Assembly (NCBI GenBank): GCA_035477455.1
Contig: DATIKP010000159.1
Span: 1-47,411, forward strand
DNA length: 47,411 nucleotides
Source of the DNA: Atribacteraceae bacterium
GTDB lineage: Bacteria > Atribacterota > Atribacteria > Atribacterales > Atribacteraceae
Direction: 5' to 3'
Shown: one piece after another, positions 40,438 through 47,411 of the stretch
How the letters are laid out: the number at the start of each line of letters is the position of its first letter
How positions within the stretch are numbered: the first letter of the stretch is position 1
The notes under the pieces: model-generated
The model's database searches: none
Told to the model about the DNA's origin: nothing
What the model saw: only the letters and a program-made list of their open reading frames with translations
Program-made: the position numbers and the translations under genes

Positions 40438-41256
40438 TTATGCTCCCTGGTTCTCCTGTTTGAGTGGAATTACCCGGTCGGAATTGTTCCGCGTTTTTTC
40501 AAATTCCTGCCGGATGCTGGGCGAGAAAAACGACTTGAGTTTCTCCTCCACAATCCGGGGGTTATCTCCAGCCTGGATGGATAAGATCCCTTCGATGATC
40601 ACTTCCCGCAACAGGATCTCTTCGTTACTGCGAAGCTTCAGCTTGTTGGCCACCGGTAGGCAGATGAGATTGGCAACGACAGCTCCATACAAGGTGGTCA
40701 GAAGCGCTACGGCCATACCCGGTCCGATGGCCGCAGGATCGTCCAGCCTAACCAACATGGCCACCAGGCCGATAAGGGTTCCGATCAGGCCGAAGGCGGG
40801 GGCGAAATTTCCCATGGTCTCAAAGATGGAGCGGCCGGTTTTATGCCGCTCCTGGAGGAACAGAAGTTCAGTTTCCAGTATGTTCTTGACCAATTGCGGA
40901 TCGGTCCCGTCCACCACCAACTGGATGCCTTTGCGGAAAAAAGGGTCGTCAAGCGACCGTGATTCCTCTTCCAGAGCCAGCAGTCCTTCTTTGCGGGCTT
41001 TTTCGGCCAAGGACACCAGCGCGGTGATCACCATGCTGGCGCTGGGAAGCTTGGTCAACAACGCGATCTGGAAAAGCTTGAAAGCGCCCAGGGTCTGCTC
41101 AAAACGGTAACTGATCATAGTTCCCGCCAGCGTTCCCCCTCCGGTAATCAGTATGGAATTGACATCAAAATAAGGTGCAAAGCCTGCCGCTCCGATCATG
41201 CCCCACATGAGAAGTAAGATCCCGATACCCAGCCCGATGATCGTCGCCTTGTCCAT
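40438..41256 (-). CDS. motA: Flagellar motor stator protein MotA
   Basis: Four-helix membrane stator subunit, 272 residues. Helices lie at about 5-25, 33-50, 150-172 and 185-205. The loop after helix 2 has LVSLAEKARKEGLLALEEE, with the charged residues that touch FliG. Functional prolines occur in FAPAFGLIGTLIGLVAML and AIGPGMAVALLTTLYG. The gene comes directly after flbD with a three-base gap. Confidence 0.96.
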   Translation of the reverse strand: MDKATIIGLGIGILLLMWGMIGAAGFAPYFDVNSILITGGGTLAGTMISYRFEQTLGAFKLFQIALLTKLPSASMVITALVSLAEKARKEGLLALEEESRSLDDPFFRKGIQLVVDGTDPQLVKNILETELLFLQERHKTGRSIFETMGNFAPAFGLIGTLIGLVAMLVRLDDPAAIGPGMAVALLTTLYGAVVANLICLPVANKLKLRSNEEILLREVIIEGILSIQAGDNPRIVEEKLKSFFSPSIRQEFEKTRNNSDRVIPLKQENQGA

Positions 41257-41259
41257 GAA

Positions 41260-41490
41260 TCACTCCTCCGCCTGCTTGCCCGAATCCAGAGTTTTAAACA
41301 GAATATTGCTGGTCCCGGTCAATTTCCGGAACTGAACAATTTTATCGATGACCTCTTTCACCCCTTCCAAAACGATGTATTTCCTCCCGGTTAAAAGTGA
41401 AACCACCGTGTCCGGAGTAGCTTCGACCGTTTCAATCAAATCCGAATTCACGGTAAACGTACTTCCGTTGAAGCGGGTCAATTCAATCAT
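41260..41490 (-). CDS. flbD: FlbD family flagellar protein
   Basis: A 76-residue small protein of the FlbD family (short type found in Firmicutes, Thermotogae and spirochaetes, not the Caulobacter response regulator of the same name). MIELTRFNGSTFTVNSDLIE at the start and the TPDTVVSLLTGRKYIVLEG stretch are typical. Its biochemical role is unclear. Located between flgE and motA, the usual place. Confidence 0.92.
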   Translation of the reverse strand: MIELTRFNGSTFTVNSDLIETVEATPDTVVSLLTGRKYIVLEGVKEVIDKIVQFRKLTGTSNILFKTLDSGKQAEE

Positions 41491-41523
41491 TTTTCATTTT
41501 CCTCTCAGCGAAATGATGTAGAA

Positions 41524-41575
41524 GGGTAGATGAGTGATGAGTTTATTGTTCTTTTGCTCTTTAACCCATCTACCC
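41524..41575. repeat. Imperfect inverted repeat between flgE and flbD
   Basis: GGGTAGATG (41524-41532) and CATCTACCC (41567-41575) are exact inverted arms; pairing continues inward with mismatches. It occupies most of the 111-base spacer and lies downstream of the flgE stop, ahead of the flbD start. It could be a weak terminator or mRNA-stabilising hairpin separating hook-protein and stator expression. Confidence 0.6.
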
Positions 41576-41601
41576 TATCATGAATTGCCACATCAAGGTA
41601 A

Positions 41602-42828
41602 TTATCGCTTTAACGTCAGAAGTTCCTGGAGCATTTCATCCGACGTGGTGATCACCCGGGAGTTGGCCTGAAATCCCCGCTGGGTGGTAATCATGCTGGT
41701 AAACTCCTGGGCAAGGTCCACGTTGGACATCTCGAGTGCCCCTACCGCGATGGAGCCCCGGCCTCCCGAGTTGGCGGTCCCGACGTTGGCCGTTCCGGAG
41801 TTGTTGGAGATCTGGTAGAGATTGCCACCCGCCTTAAGGAGCCCGCCCGGATTGACGAAGTTGGCCATGGCCAACTGGGCCAGAGCACTGGATTGGCCGT
41901 TGGTGAAGATTCCGGTGATCATCCCGGCTGAATCGGTGGTCACCATGTCGAGATCACCGGCCGGATAACCGTCCTGGAAAGAGACATGGGCGGTTGGCGC
42001 CCCGGAAAATTGGGTAAGATTTTCAAAGTTCAATAATACCTCAAGAGGTTCCGCAGCGCCTCCCCCCGGATTAAAGCTGATCTGGGCACCGGTAACGCTG
42101 TCGAATATCCCGTTGGTTGCAAAGGTTGTACTGCCGCTTCCAATAGAGGTTACATTGTCAGCCGGATCGAAGGCTTCCCAGTGCCACGTGTTGTTGGCGG
42201 ATTTGGTAAAAATTACTGGTATATCATGAAGATTACCCAATGAGTCGAAAATTTCCGCCCGGGTGTTCCAGGAGTCTCCCATCGCGAAATTCGCGTCCAG
42301 GTTACCGTCAAACTGTAAATCCCCCGTGGCCTGCGGTTCCATCTGGGTGGTGAGGGGCAGGACGATATTGGAAAGTCCCCCGGTGACGTCGATGTTTCCG
42401 CCATCACCCGCCATCCAACCCTGTACCCGCAAGCCATTGGCATTGACCAGCGCTCCGTCGGCGGATAACTTAAAGGCGCCGTCCCGGGTGTAGAACTGTT
42501 GGGTGCCATCCCCAACAATGAAAAATCCGTCACCTTCAATGGCGAAATCAGTGGGGTTATCAGTGGTCTGGAGCCCACCCGGGGTGAATATAGTATCAAT
42601 GGCCCCGATGGTCATCCCCAGGCCCACCTGTTTGGGGTTAACCCCACCCCGGCCTCCGGCCTGCGGCGTGCGAGCCCCGGATATAGTCTGGTTTAGAATG
42701 TCCTGGAAATTCACCCGGCCGGCCTTGAAAGCCACAGTATTCACGTTGGCGATATTGTTTCCGATCACGTCCATCCGAGTCTGATGGTTTTTCAAACCCG
42801 ACACAGCAGTAAACATAGAACGCATCAT
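41602..42828 (-). CDS. flgE: Flagellar hook protein FlgE
   Basis: Subunit of the hook, exported by the flagellar type III system. The 408-residue product has the axial-protein N-terminus (MFTAVSGLKNHQTRMDVIGN then NIANVNTVAFKAGRVNF) and the signature TDNPTDFAIEGDGFFIVGDG near residue 90. A variable middle holds the outer domains, and the C-terminus ends with ALEMSNVDLAQEFTSMITTQ and RGFQANSRVITTSDEML, the coiled-coil end. GAGGAGG precedes the start; a second ATG follows immediately and is equally possible. It follows the TIGR02530-type gene. Confidence 0.97.
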   Translation of the reverse strand: MMRSMFTAVSGLKNHQTRMDVIGNNIANVNTVAFKAGRVNFQDILNQTISGARTPQAGGRGGVNPKQVGLGMTIGAIDTIFTPGGLQTTDNPTDFAIEGDGFFIVGDGTQQFYTRDGAFKLSADGALVNANGLRVQGWMAGDGGNIDVTGGLSNIVLPLTTQMEPQATGDLQFDGNLDANFAMGDSWNTRAEIFDSLGNLHDIPVIFTKSANNTWHWEAFDPADNVTSIGSGSTTFATNGIFDSVTGAQISFNPGGGAAEPLEVLLNFENLTQFSGAPTAHVSFQDGYPAGDLDMVTTDSAGMITGIFTNGQSSALAQLAMANFVNPGGLLKAGGNLYQISNNSGTANVGTANSGGRGSIAVGALEMSNVDLAQEFTSMITTQRGFQANSRVITTSDEMLQELLTLKR

Positions 42829-42881
42829 GGTAGATCTTGCCTCCTCGGCAGAGCCTCCGCCTGGCGGTCCAGCTCCTGGTT

Positions 42882-43262
42882 CTATTCTACAATTACAACG
42901 CTGTCGATATTGGTGAAGACGTTCCCCCGCCGACTTTCCGAATCGATACAGGTGACGACCGTCCGGCGTGGAACGTTGACGACAAAAGCCAAATCCTGCA
43001 TCATCAAAAGCGCGTCACGTCCGCCTTTTTCCTCCAGGCAACGCATCCCCTGGTGAAGACCCTCGAGTATCGCGGGATTCATGGAGATCCCCCGCTGTTC
43101 CAGGCGTTTTCGGGCGTGGGAAGAAAAAACGATCTCTTCCTGCTCGAGAATATTCCGGAATTCCTCACGCTGGGTCAGGGGACCTTCCCCCAAACGTCTG
43201 AGGGGCTGAACCGGCGGTATTGTGGGGATCGCCGGACGAAAACGGCTTAACTTGTCGACCAT
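42882..43262 (-). CDS. Flagellar operon protein, TIGR02530 type
   Basis: A 126-residue protein matching the small family coded between flgD and flgE in many Firmicutes and related phyla. Recognisable parts are FSSHARKRLEQRGI near residue 50, a helix with LEGLHQGMRCLEEKGGRDALLM, given here as GMRCLEEKGGRDALLM, and the C-terminal VVNVPRRTVVTCID followed by VFTNIDSVVIV. The function is not established. The ATG follows GGAGGG and starts right after the flgD stop; an upstream methionine lies inside flgD. Confidence 0.9.
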   Translation of the reverse strand: MVDKLSRFRPAIPTIPPVQPLRRLGEGPLTQREEFRNILEQEEIVFSSHARKRLEQRGISMNPAILEGLHQGMRCLEEKGGRDALLMMQDLAFVVNVPRRTVVTCIDSESRRGNVFTNIDSVVIVE

Positions 43263-43263
43263 G

Positions 43264-43647
43264 TCAACCCTCCACTCCGACAATGTCTCGCATCGGGTAC
43301 CTCTTTCCGTTCACCTCAAGGAACGCTTCCTGGTCCCGGAGAATCACCCCGTTGACTTTTCCGGCATTCCCATCTCTCAAGTGCACGGTTTTCCCAATCA
43401 TTCCCCCCGCTTCCAGAAAGAGCAGCATGGAGAGGGTTTTATTGGTATTCTGCATCTCTTCCAGCGTCGAATACTGGGCGAGTTGCGCGCCGAATTCCCT
43501 TTCGTTCATCGGTTCCAGAGGATTCTGATGCCGGAGCTGCAATACGAGCAGCTGGAGAAAATCATGCCGATCCAAGGTGTTCTTCCCTCTGCTTTCGGAG
43601 GGCGATATTTCCTGCCAGCCACTGACCGGAAGAGTCGATACAAACAT
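43264..43647 (-). CDS. flgD: Hook cap/scaffold protein FlgD, short form
   Basis: Hook-capping protein, 127 residues. The conserved N-terminal part reads LDRHDFLQLLVLQLRHQNPL and EPMNEREFGAQLAQYSTLEE. The long C-terminal FlgD Tudor/Ig-like domains of enterobacterial FlgD (about 230 residues) are absent; only a short beta segment GKVNGVILRDQEAFLEVNGK follows. This short form is common in Gram-positive and related bacteria. Located between fliK and the TIGR02530-type gene. Confidence 0.94.
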   Translation of the reverse strand: MFVSTLPVSGWQEISPSESRGKNTLDRHDFLQLLVLQLRHQNPLEPMNEREFGAQLAQYSTLEEMQNTNKTLSMLLFLEAGGMIGKTVHLRDGNAGKVNGVILRDQEAFLEVNGKRYPMRDIVGVEG

Positions 43648-43659
43648 TTCCTCACCTCC

Positions 43660-45243
43660 TCAAACCACCAGATTCACATTGCCCGGCTCGCCAAGAAAAC
43701 CAAAACGGCTATCTTCCGGAAAACCGGTATCATTAACTCGCTGGTCCACAATAAATGCCGGGGAAGTCCACTGCCGGGAAAACCGGCCGGAGCGATCTTC
43801 GCCCAAAAAGTTAGCGAAGGTCATTCCCTGTTCGTTCAGCCTGGCTTCCAGAATCGGTAATTGCCGTTCGATCAGTTCTCGGGTACGGGGATCGCTGATC
43901 TGCCACAGGCAGGACACCCGGTTTCCATCTTCGGTCAGACGGACGGTAATCGAACCCAACGTCTCGGGCTCCATCTTGATGACTACTTCTTTGGTGCCTC
44001 GCTCCCGGGATAGCGCATCGAAAATCCGGTTGAAAAATTCTGCGGTTTCTTCTGACCCGCTTCCGGCCGAGACCTGAAAGGCAAGATCCTTGACAATTCC
44101 GTCATTGGATTTGACTGATCCCGATACTTCTGAAGACAGATTCCGGAACAGTTCGCCAACCGGTTGCTTTTCTCCCGAACTGTTGCTCCGTTCCTGAAAT
44201 GGGATTAGCGTTTCTGCGGCCCGTTCACCCACGAAGGTTGCTACAATCGGAGTGCCGGCCTGTCCCGGTCCAGGTTCAGGAAACCAAGAGGCTGGCTGGA
44301 CGTTCGGGAGATTGTCTGGTTGGGTATTTACGCCGGACAAGACCGGATTATCCGGTTTGTTGGTGTGTTTTTCCAACTGGATGGTTTTCCCGTTCTCCGG
44401 TACCTCGCCCTCAGTGAAGATTTGATCGATACCCAGTTCAAACGACGGCTCCCCGGAATTTGCTCCGTCTACGTCCGACGCCGCCTGATTATCCACTGAA
44501 CCATCTTCATCCTGCTCCGCGAGGATGCAAGCGACGAATTCGGGGTCCTGTCTCAAGCCTGGCATACCCAGTCCGGATACACATCCGGCGGCGTTTCCCA
44601 TGCCGGGAATTCCAAGCCCTGTCAATAGACCGGCCAGATTTCCCAAAAAACCGATGATCGCCTCTTGGTTTCCCTGGAACGTGAACCGAAACTCACCGTT
44701 TTCCAGCTTCCCTCCGGTGAACTCCACGTTTCCTTTTTCCCCAAGGTCCAGGGTAAAGTGGATACTTTCCACTTCATCGAGAAATGCGGCGATGCCCTGC
44801 TTCCAGCGCTCCAGGTTTTCGAGCTGCCCCAGGCTATTGTTAACGAGGGCTGAGCCGACTGCTGTTTCAGACTGGTGACACGATGGCTGTATCGGGCAAT
44901 TTCCTGCTCTGGAAGACAATGCGCCAGAGCCATTTCCCATCGTGTTACCGCAGGGCGTCAAGCGGGTTTCCCGCCGGGGTATCGGGCAGTTACCGACTCC
45001 GGAGGAGAGATTGTTCAATCCGTTACCCGGGATCCCGCACTCCAGGCTTTGGGCCGTGGTCAACTCCTCGCCCTCCCAAGAAATGTTCGAAAAAAGAGTC
45101 TCCTGTGCCGGATCACCCTCCCGTTGTAAATCCCGCTCGAGCAGGGCGGCGAAATTCTCCCCGGACAGCACGAAAGGGGATGATTTTTCCACTTTCCGGG
45201 AATTGTTCTCCGGCGGACTTATCAAGACAAATGGAATGTGCAT
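43660..45243 (-). CDS. fliK: Flagellar hook-length control protein FliK
   Basis: Secreted ruler that measures hook length and triggers the FlhB switch. The 527-residue product is long and low in complexity, with the conserved C-terminal domain (about 415-500) VVIKMEPETLGSITVRLTED and SDPRTRELIERQLPILEARL. Between about residues 69 and 122 there is a segment with five cysteines and a duplicated GNCPI motif, unusual for an exported flagellar protein; three more cysteines occur later. ATG follows GGAGGTG; a GTG three codons earlier lies inside that site. Neighbours motE and flgD fit the usual order. Confidence 0.9.
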   Translation of the reverse strand: MHIPFVLISPPENNSRKVEKSSPFVLSGENFAALLERDLQREGDPAQETLFSNISWEGEELTTAQSLECGIPGNGLNNLSSGVGNCPIPRRETRLTPCGNTMGNGSGALSSRAGNCPIQPSCHQSETAVGSALVNNSLGQLENLERWKQGIAAFLDEVESIHFTLDLGEKGNVEFTGGKLENGEFRFTFQGNQEAIIGFLGNLAGLLTGLGIPGMGNAAGCVSGLGMPGLRQDPEFVACILAEQDEDGSVDNQAASDVDGANSGEPSFELGIDQIFTEGEVPENGKTIQLEKHTNKPDNPVLSGVNTQPDNLPNVQPASWFPEPGPGQAGTPIVATFVGERAAETLIPFQERSNSSGEKQPVGELFRNLSSEVSGSVKSNDGIVKDLAFQVSAGSGSEETAEFFNRIFDALSRERGTKEVVIKMEPETLGSITVRLTEDGNRVSCLWQISDPRTRELIERQLPILEARLNEQGMTFANFLGEDRSGRFSRQWTSPAFIVDQRVNDTGFPEDSRFGFLGEPGNVNLVV

Positions 45244-45248
45244 GATTT

Positions 45249-46022
45249 TCACCTCCTTCCTATCATCGCTTTAGATATCTCCGTTGCCTGTTCCACATCC
45301 ATGGCACTTAGAATGCGGGCCACTTCCCGTTCTTTCATCGTCGAAAGAATAGCCACCACCTCCTGTTGGCCAATATTTTCGAGTATTCTGGCGGCTTCGG
45401 CGGGCTCCATCGCCGCATAAATCCGGCTCAACCGCCATATCCCCTCCGGATCGATAGCCGGTTCCTCATTCTCTTCCATCAATCCCCGCTCGTCTTCCGG
45501 TCCTGCGATCAGTTCTTCCCTTGCTTCCGTCACCGGTTCACCTATGACCTCCGGATCCTGTCCGATCAACGGCGTTGCCTCTACAACCAGCGGTGGATTG
45601 GATGTAATTTCCGTGGCGGCAGTACTATCTACCGATGCTTCTTCATCTTTTACACCCCTGATTTGTTCCAGGTCCGGACCGGGAAAGAGCGGCTCGGCAA
45701 CCGGTTCTTCCGGCGGAAGATCCGTCGAAAGTGAGTTCTGCGGGGCGGGAACCGCCTCCGGTGTTGCGGTTCTAAGGAAATCCAAAAAGGGAATTTCGAT
45801 GATCCCGGTAAAATTCAAAAAGACCATTATGGTAATCCCGAAAAGCAAAAAAGGCAAAAAGTAATCGCCAATTGCTATCCTGGCCCGCGGCTTGGCCGAC
45901 TGATCCTGCAATTTCCGGTCCTTCCCTGGTGTGTGGGAAGAACGCTTGTTTCCCTGCCTATTTCCTATGCCCGATTCCGGCTTGCGTGGGCGGCGAGCCG
46001 GCGGTTTTTTCTCCGGAGACAT
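45249..46022 (-). CDS. MotE-like protein with C-terminal MgtE_N-like domain
   Basis: A 257-residue protein. A basic, proline-rich cytoplasmic N-terminus (1-50) is followed by one membrane helix (about 53-72, DYFLPFLLFGITIMVFLNF) and a long acidic outside linker. The C-terminal helical domain (about 200-256) contains IYAAMEPAEAARILENI and VVAILSTMKEREVARILSAM. That end has the MgtE_N/FliG-middle superhelix pattern seen in MotE, which helps stators and MotC in rhizobia. Comparable proteins (FliG-like YlxF) occupy this place in Bacillus. It is located between the transglycosylase and fliK. Function is inferred from family and place. Confidence 0.82.
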   Translation of the reverse strand: MSPEKKPPARRPRKPESGIGNRQGNKRSSHTPGKDRKLQDQSAKPRARIAIGDYFLPFLLFGITIMVFLNFTGIIEIPFLDFLRTATPEAVPAPQNSLSTDLPPEEPVAEPLFPGPDLEQIRGVKDEEASVDSTAATEITSNPPLVVEATPLIGQDPEVIGEPVTEAREELIAGPEDERGLMEENEEPAIDPEGIWRLSRIYAAMEPAEAARILENIGQQEVVAILSTMKEREVARILSAMDVEQATEISKAMIGRR

Positions 46023-46026
46023 TTAT

Positions 46027-46557
46027 TCACTCTCCCAGGATTTTACGCACATAATTCTGTGTTTCCTCAAAGGGGGGCACCCCCCCATATTCAACCACCC
46101 GCCCGGATCCGGCATTGTATGCGGCAAGCGCCAGACGGATATCTCCGAACCGATTGACCAGTCCCCTGAGGTAACGCATGCCCCCCTCGAGGTTCTGGCG
46201 GACATCGAAGGGGTCGTCCACCCCCAACATTCGTGCGGTCCCGGGCATAAGTTGCATGAGCCCCATGGCCCCTTTCGGAGAAACAACATCCGGATTGAAA
46301 CCCGACTCTGCAGCAATGACCCGGTTGATAAATTCTTTCTCGAAGCCGTATTTCCGGGCGTATTTTTCGACCAGATGGTCGAATTCCTCCGGAGAGGAGG
46401 CATTCGGTATCCTTTTGATTTCCGGTTCGTGAAACTCTCTCCCTGACTGACCCACCGGATTGGTGGTCGGAGAAAATCCCCAAGGGGGATGGAAGCGGGA
46501 TGCGATTTCGGAAATCCGGCTCATGACCCGATGTAGATTTTCCGGATAAGTTCTCAT
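46027..46557 (-). CDS. Lytic transglycosylase (SLT domain)
   Basis: Peptidoglycan-cleaving enzyme, 176 residues. The SLT fold spans about 58-175 with catalytic E84 in IAAESGFNP, then SPKGAMGLMQLMPGTARMLG and the loop LALAAYNAGSGRV, ending ETQNYVRKIL. There is no clear signal peptide, so export may use the flagellar system or an unusual route. It sits between fliJ and motE and probably opens the wall for rod assembly, taking the place of the muramidase half of FlgJ. Confidence 0.93.
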   Translation of the reverse strand: MRTYPENLHRVMSRISEIASRFHPPWGFSPTTNPVGQSGREFHEPEIKRIPNASSPEEFDHLVEKYARKYGFEKEFINRVIAAESGFNPDVVSPKGAMGLMQLMPGTARMLGVDDPFDVRQNLEGGMRYLRGLVNRFGDIRLALAAYNAGSGRVVEYGGVPPFEETQNYVRKILGE

Positions 46558-46560
46558 GGC

Positions 46561-47004
46561 TTACCTTCGAACATGAGCCTGGATAGCGATTTCGTCAAGG
46601 TTTTTCCGGTCATTGCGTTCCATTTCCAGGACGAAAGTCCCATAATCCTTTTCCCGGATCTTTTCGACCATTTTCCGTTCGGTCGCCGCTTCACACAAGG
46701 CTCGCCGGGTTTCCCGAATTTGTTCTTCCAACTGCCGCAATATGAGGCGGGTTTCCTGGATTCGTCGTTCCAGCTTCAGAAGATACTCCTCGTACATCAG
46801 TTCTTCAGGAAGGCCGTTCTCCCCATTGCGCCGCCTGACCGAAAGCTCCCGGAGCGTCCGCTCCTGATTACCGCTTATCATGTGCAGGAACTGTTCCTGG
46901 CTCTCAGCCAGCCTCTTCAGCTCCACCAGGCGTACGACGATAAGGTCTTCCCTTATTTTTTTTGTGTCCAGAACCTTCTGTAGCTTAAACTGATACCTCC
47001 TCAT
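46561..47004 (-). CDS. fliJ: Flagellar export chaperone FliJ
   Basis: A 147-residue, almost wholly helical, charged protein, as FliJ forms a coiled coil that inserts into the FliI hexamer. It begins MRRYQFKLQKVLDTKK, matching the F-x-L-x-x-L-L-x-x-K motif of the family, and continues with dense heptad-like helices to about residue 140. The ATG overlaps the fliI stop by two bases in ATGA. An upstream methionine lies inside fliI and is rejected. Confidence 0.92.
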   Translation of the reverse strand: MRRYQFKLQKVLDTKKIREDLIVVRLVELKRLAESQEQFLHMISGNQERTLRELSVRRRNGENGLPEELMYEEYLLKLERRIQETRLILRQLEEQIRETRRALCEAATERKMVEKIREKDYGTFVLEMERNDRKNLDEIAIQAHVRR

Positions 47005-47411
47005 CCTTTGACCTCCCCAAAGAGCTTGCATAACTCGTCAAGACTCGCTTCAAATGGAATCTGCTCCGTGATCTCCTGCCGCAGGAACTCTTTAACCTGA
47101 TGGATCATCCGCACGGCGTAATCGATCCGGGGATTGGTACCGGCCACATATGCTCCAATGTTGATCAGATCTTCGGCGTCCCGGTAGACGGCCAACACGT
47201 CACGGACCTTTTGGGCGAGAGCTTGCTGTTTGGCCGAAGTAACTTCCGGCATGAGCCGGCTCACACTTTGCAGCACGTCGATGGCCGGATAATGGCCCTC
47301 GTGCGCGAGCTTGCGGGACAACACGATATGGCCATCCAGGATACCGCGCACCGCGTCGGCGATCGGATCGTTCATGTCATCGCCTTCGACCAGTACCGCG
47401 TACAAGGCAGT
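47001..47411 (-). CDS. fliI: Flagellum-specific ATPase FliI, C-terminal part (cut by window edge)
   Basis: The last 136 residues of FliI, the ATPase that energises flagellar type III export. The frame is open to the window end, and the first visible residues TALYAVLVEGDDMNDPIADA match the region after the Walker B motif, followed by VRGILDGHIVLSRKLAHEGH and YPAIDVLQSVSRLMPEV, which are diagnostic of FliI/YscN ATPases. The nucleotide-binding P-loop lies outside the window. It is the first visible gene of the flagellar run, so the promoter of this operon is not visible here. Confidence 0.96.
   Translation of the reverse strand, partial: TALYAVLVEGDDMNDPIADAVRGILDGHIVLSRKLAHEGHYPAIDVLQSVSRLMPEVTSAKQQALAQKVRDVLAVYRDAEDLINIGAYVAGTNPRIDYAVRMIHQVKEFLRQEITEQIPFEASLDELCKLFGEVKG

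Noticed and set aside
40127-41110. 327-codon plus-strand frame opposite motB and motA
   Set aside because: Antisense to two firm genes; serine- and arginine-rich with no domain.

Overview
This is a chromosomal window of about 53% GC (by eye) from a motile bacterium whose genes are built on Gram-positive or deep-branching lines. The evidence is a FliY-type switch protein, CheC and CheD, a ComFB-like protein, a T-box leader on the branched-chain amino acid operon and a TPP riboswitch in front of a ThiT-type thiamine transporter. Clostridia-like Firmicutes, Synergistota or Atribacterota would all fit. The sequence alone does not settle the phylum, and no rRNA or ribosomal protein gene is present to help.

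Layout. Positions 1-11750 are a patchwork. It holds an MgtE magnesium transporter, a 5'-truncated GH38 alpha-mannosidase, an aldo/keto reductase, a DsrE-like protein and a copper-chaperone-like HMA protein. It also holds riboswitch-thiT, a lipoprotein, a four-gene folate operon (folE, folM-like, folB, folK), a diverged xylose-isomerase-like gene, signal peptidase I and a decayed radC fragment. Three copies of a roughly 200-230 bp noncoding repeat lie at 72-272, 4899-5130 and 11517-11748. Two of them have 14-bp terminal inverted repeats, and all three carry the same terminator-like hairpin. Next come tRNA-His and a short cysteine-rich microprotein gene with its own promoter and ribosome binding site. 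Positions 12905-20075 are a leucine-type T-box operon, ilvB-ilvN-ilvC-leuA-leuC-leuD, which makes valine/isoleucine precursors and the leucine branch but has no leuB. Positions 20141-24705, all on the minus strand, hold a NagD-like HAD phosphatase, a LacI-family regulator, a membrane-anchored methyltransferase, lipA, lipB and tRNA-Ser.

Positions 24781-47411 are one long minus-strand flagellar/chemotaxis cluster. In transcription order it reads fliI (cut by the window edge), fliJ, a lytic transglycosylase, motE, fliK, flgD, a TIGR02530-type gene, flgE, flbD, motA, motB, fliL, fliM, fliY, fliO, fliP, fliQ, fliR, flhB, flhA, a PilZ protein, cheB, cheR, cheC, cheD, a small membrane protein, fliA, fapA (DUF342), a charged hypothetical gene and comFB. 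Together these encode the export gate and its ATPase, the hook with its cap and length control, the stator, the switch, chemotactic adaptation enzymes and the late flagellar sigma factor. Two probable c-di-nucleotide-binding proteins (PilZ, ComFB) are included. flhF, flhG, cheA, cheW and cheY are absent.

The observations most worth a second look are the dispersed repeat, the cysteine-rich microprotein, a KARI whose NADPH-binding residues look changed, a cysteine-rich insert in FliK, altered residues in CheD, FlhB and the xylose-isomerase homologue, and imperfect palindromes in several intra-operon spacers. No CRISPR array, transposase or prophage gene was recognised.
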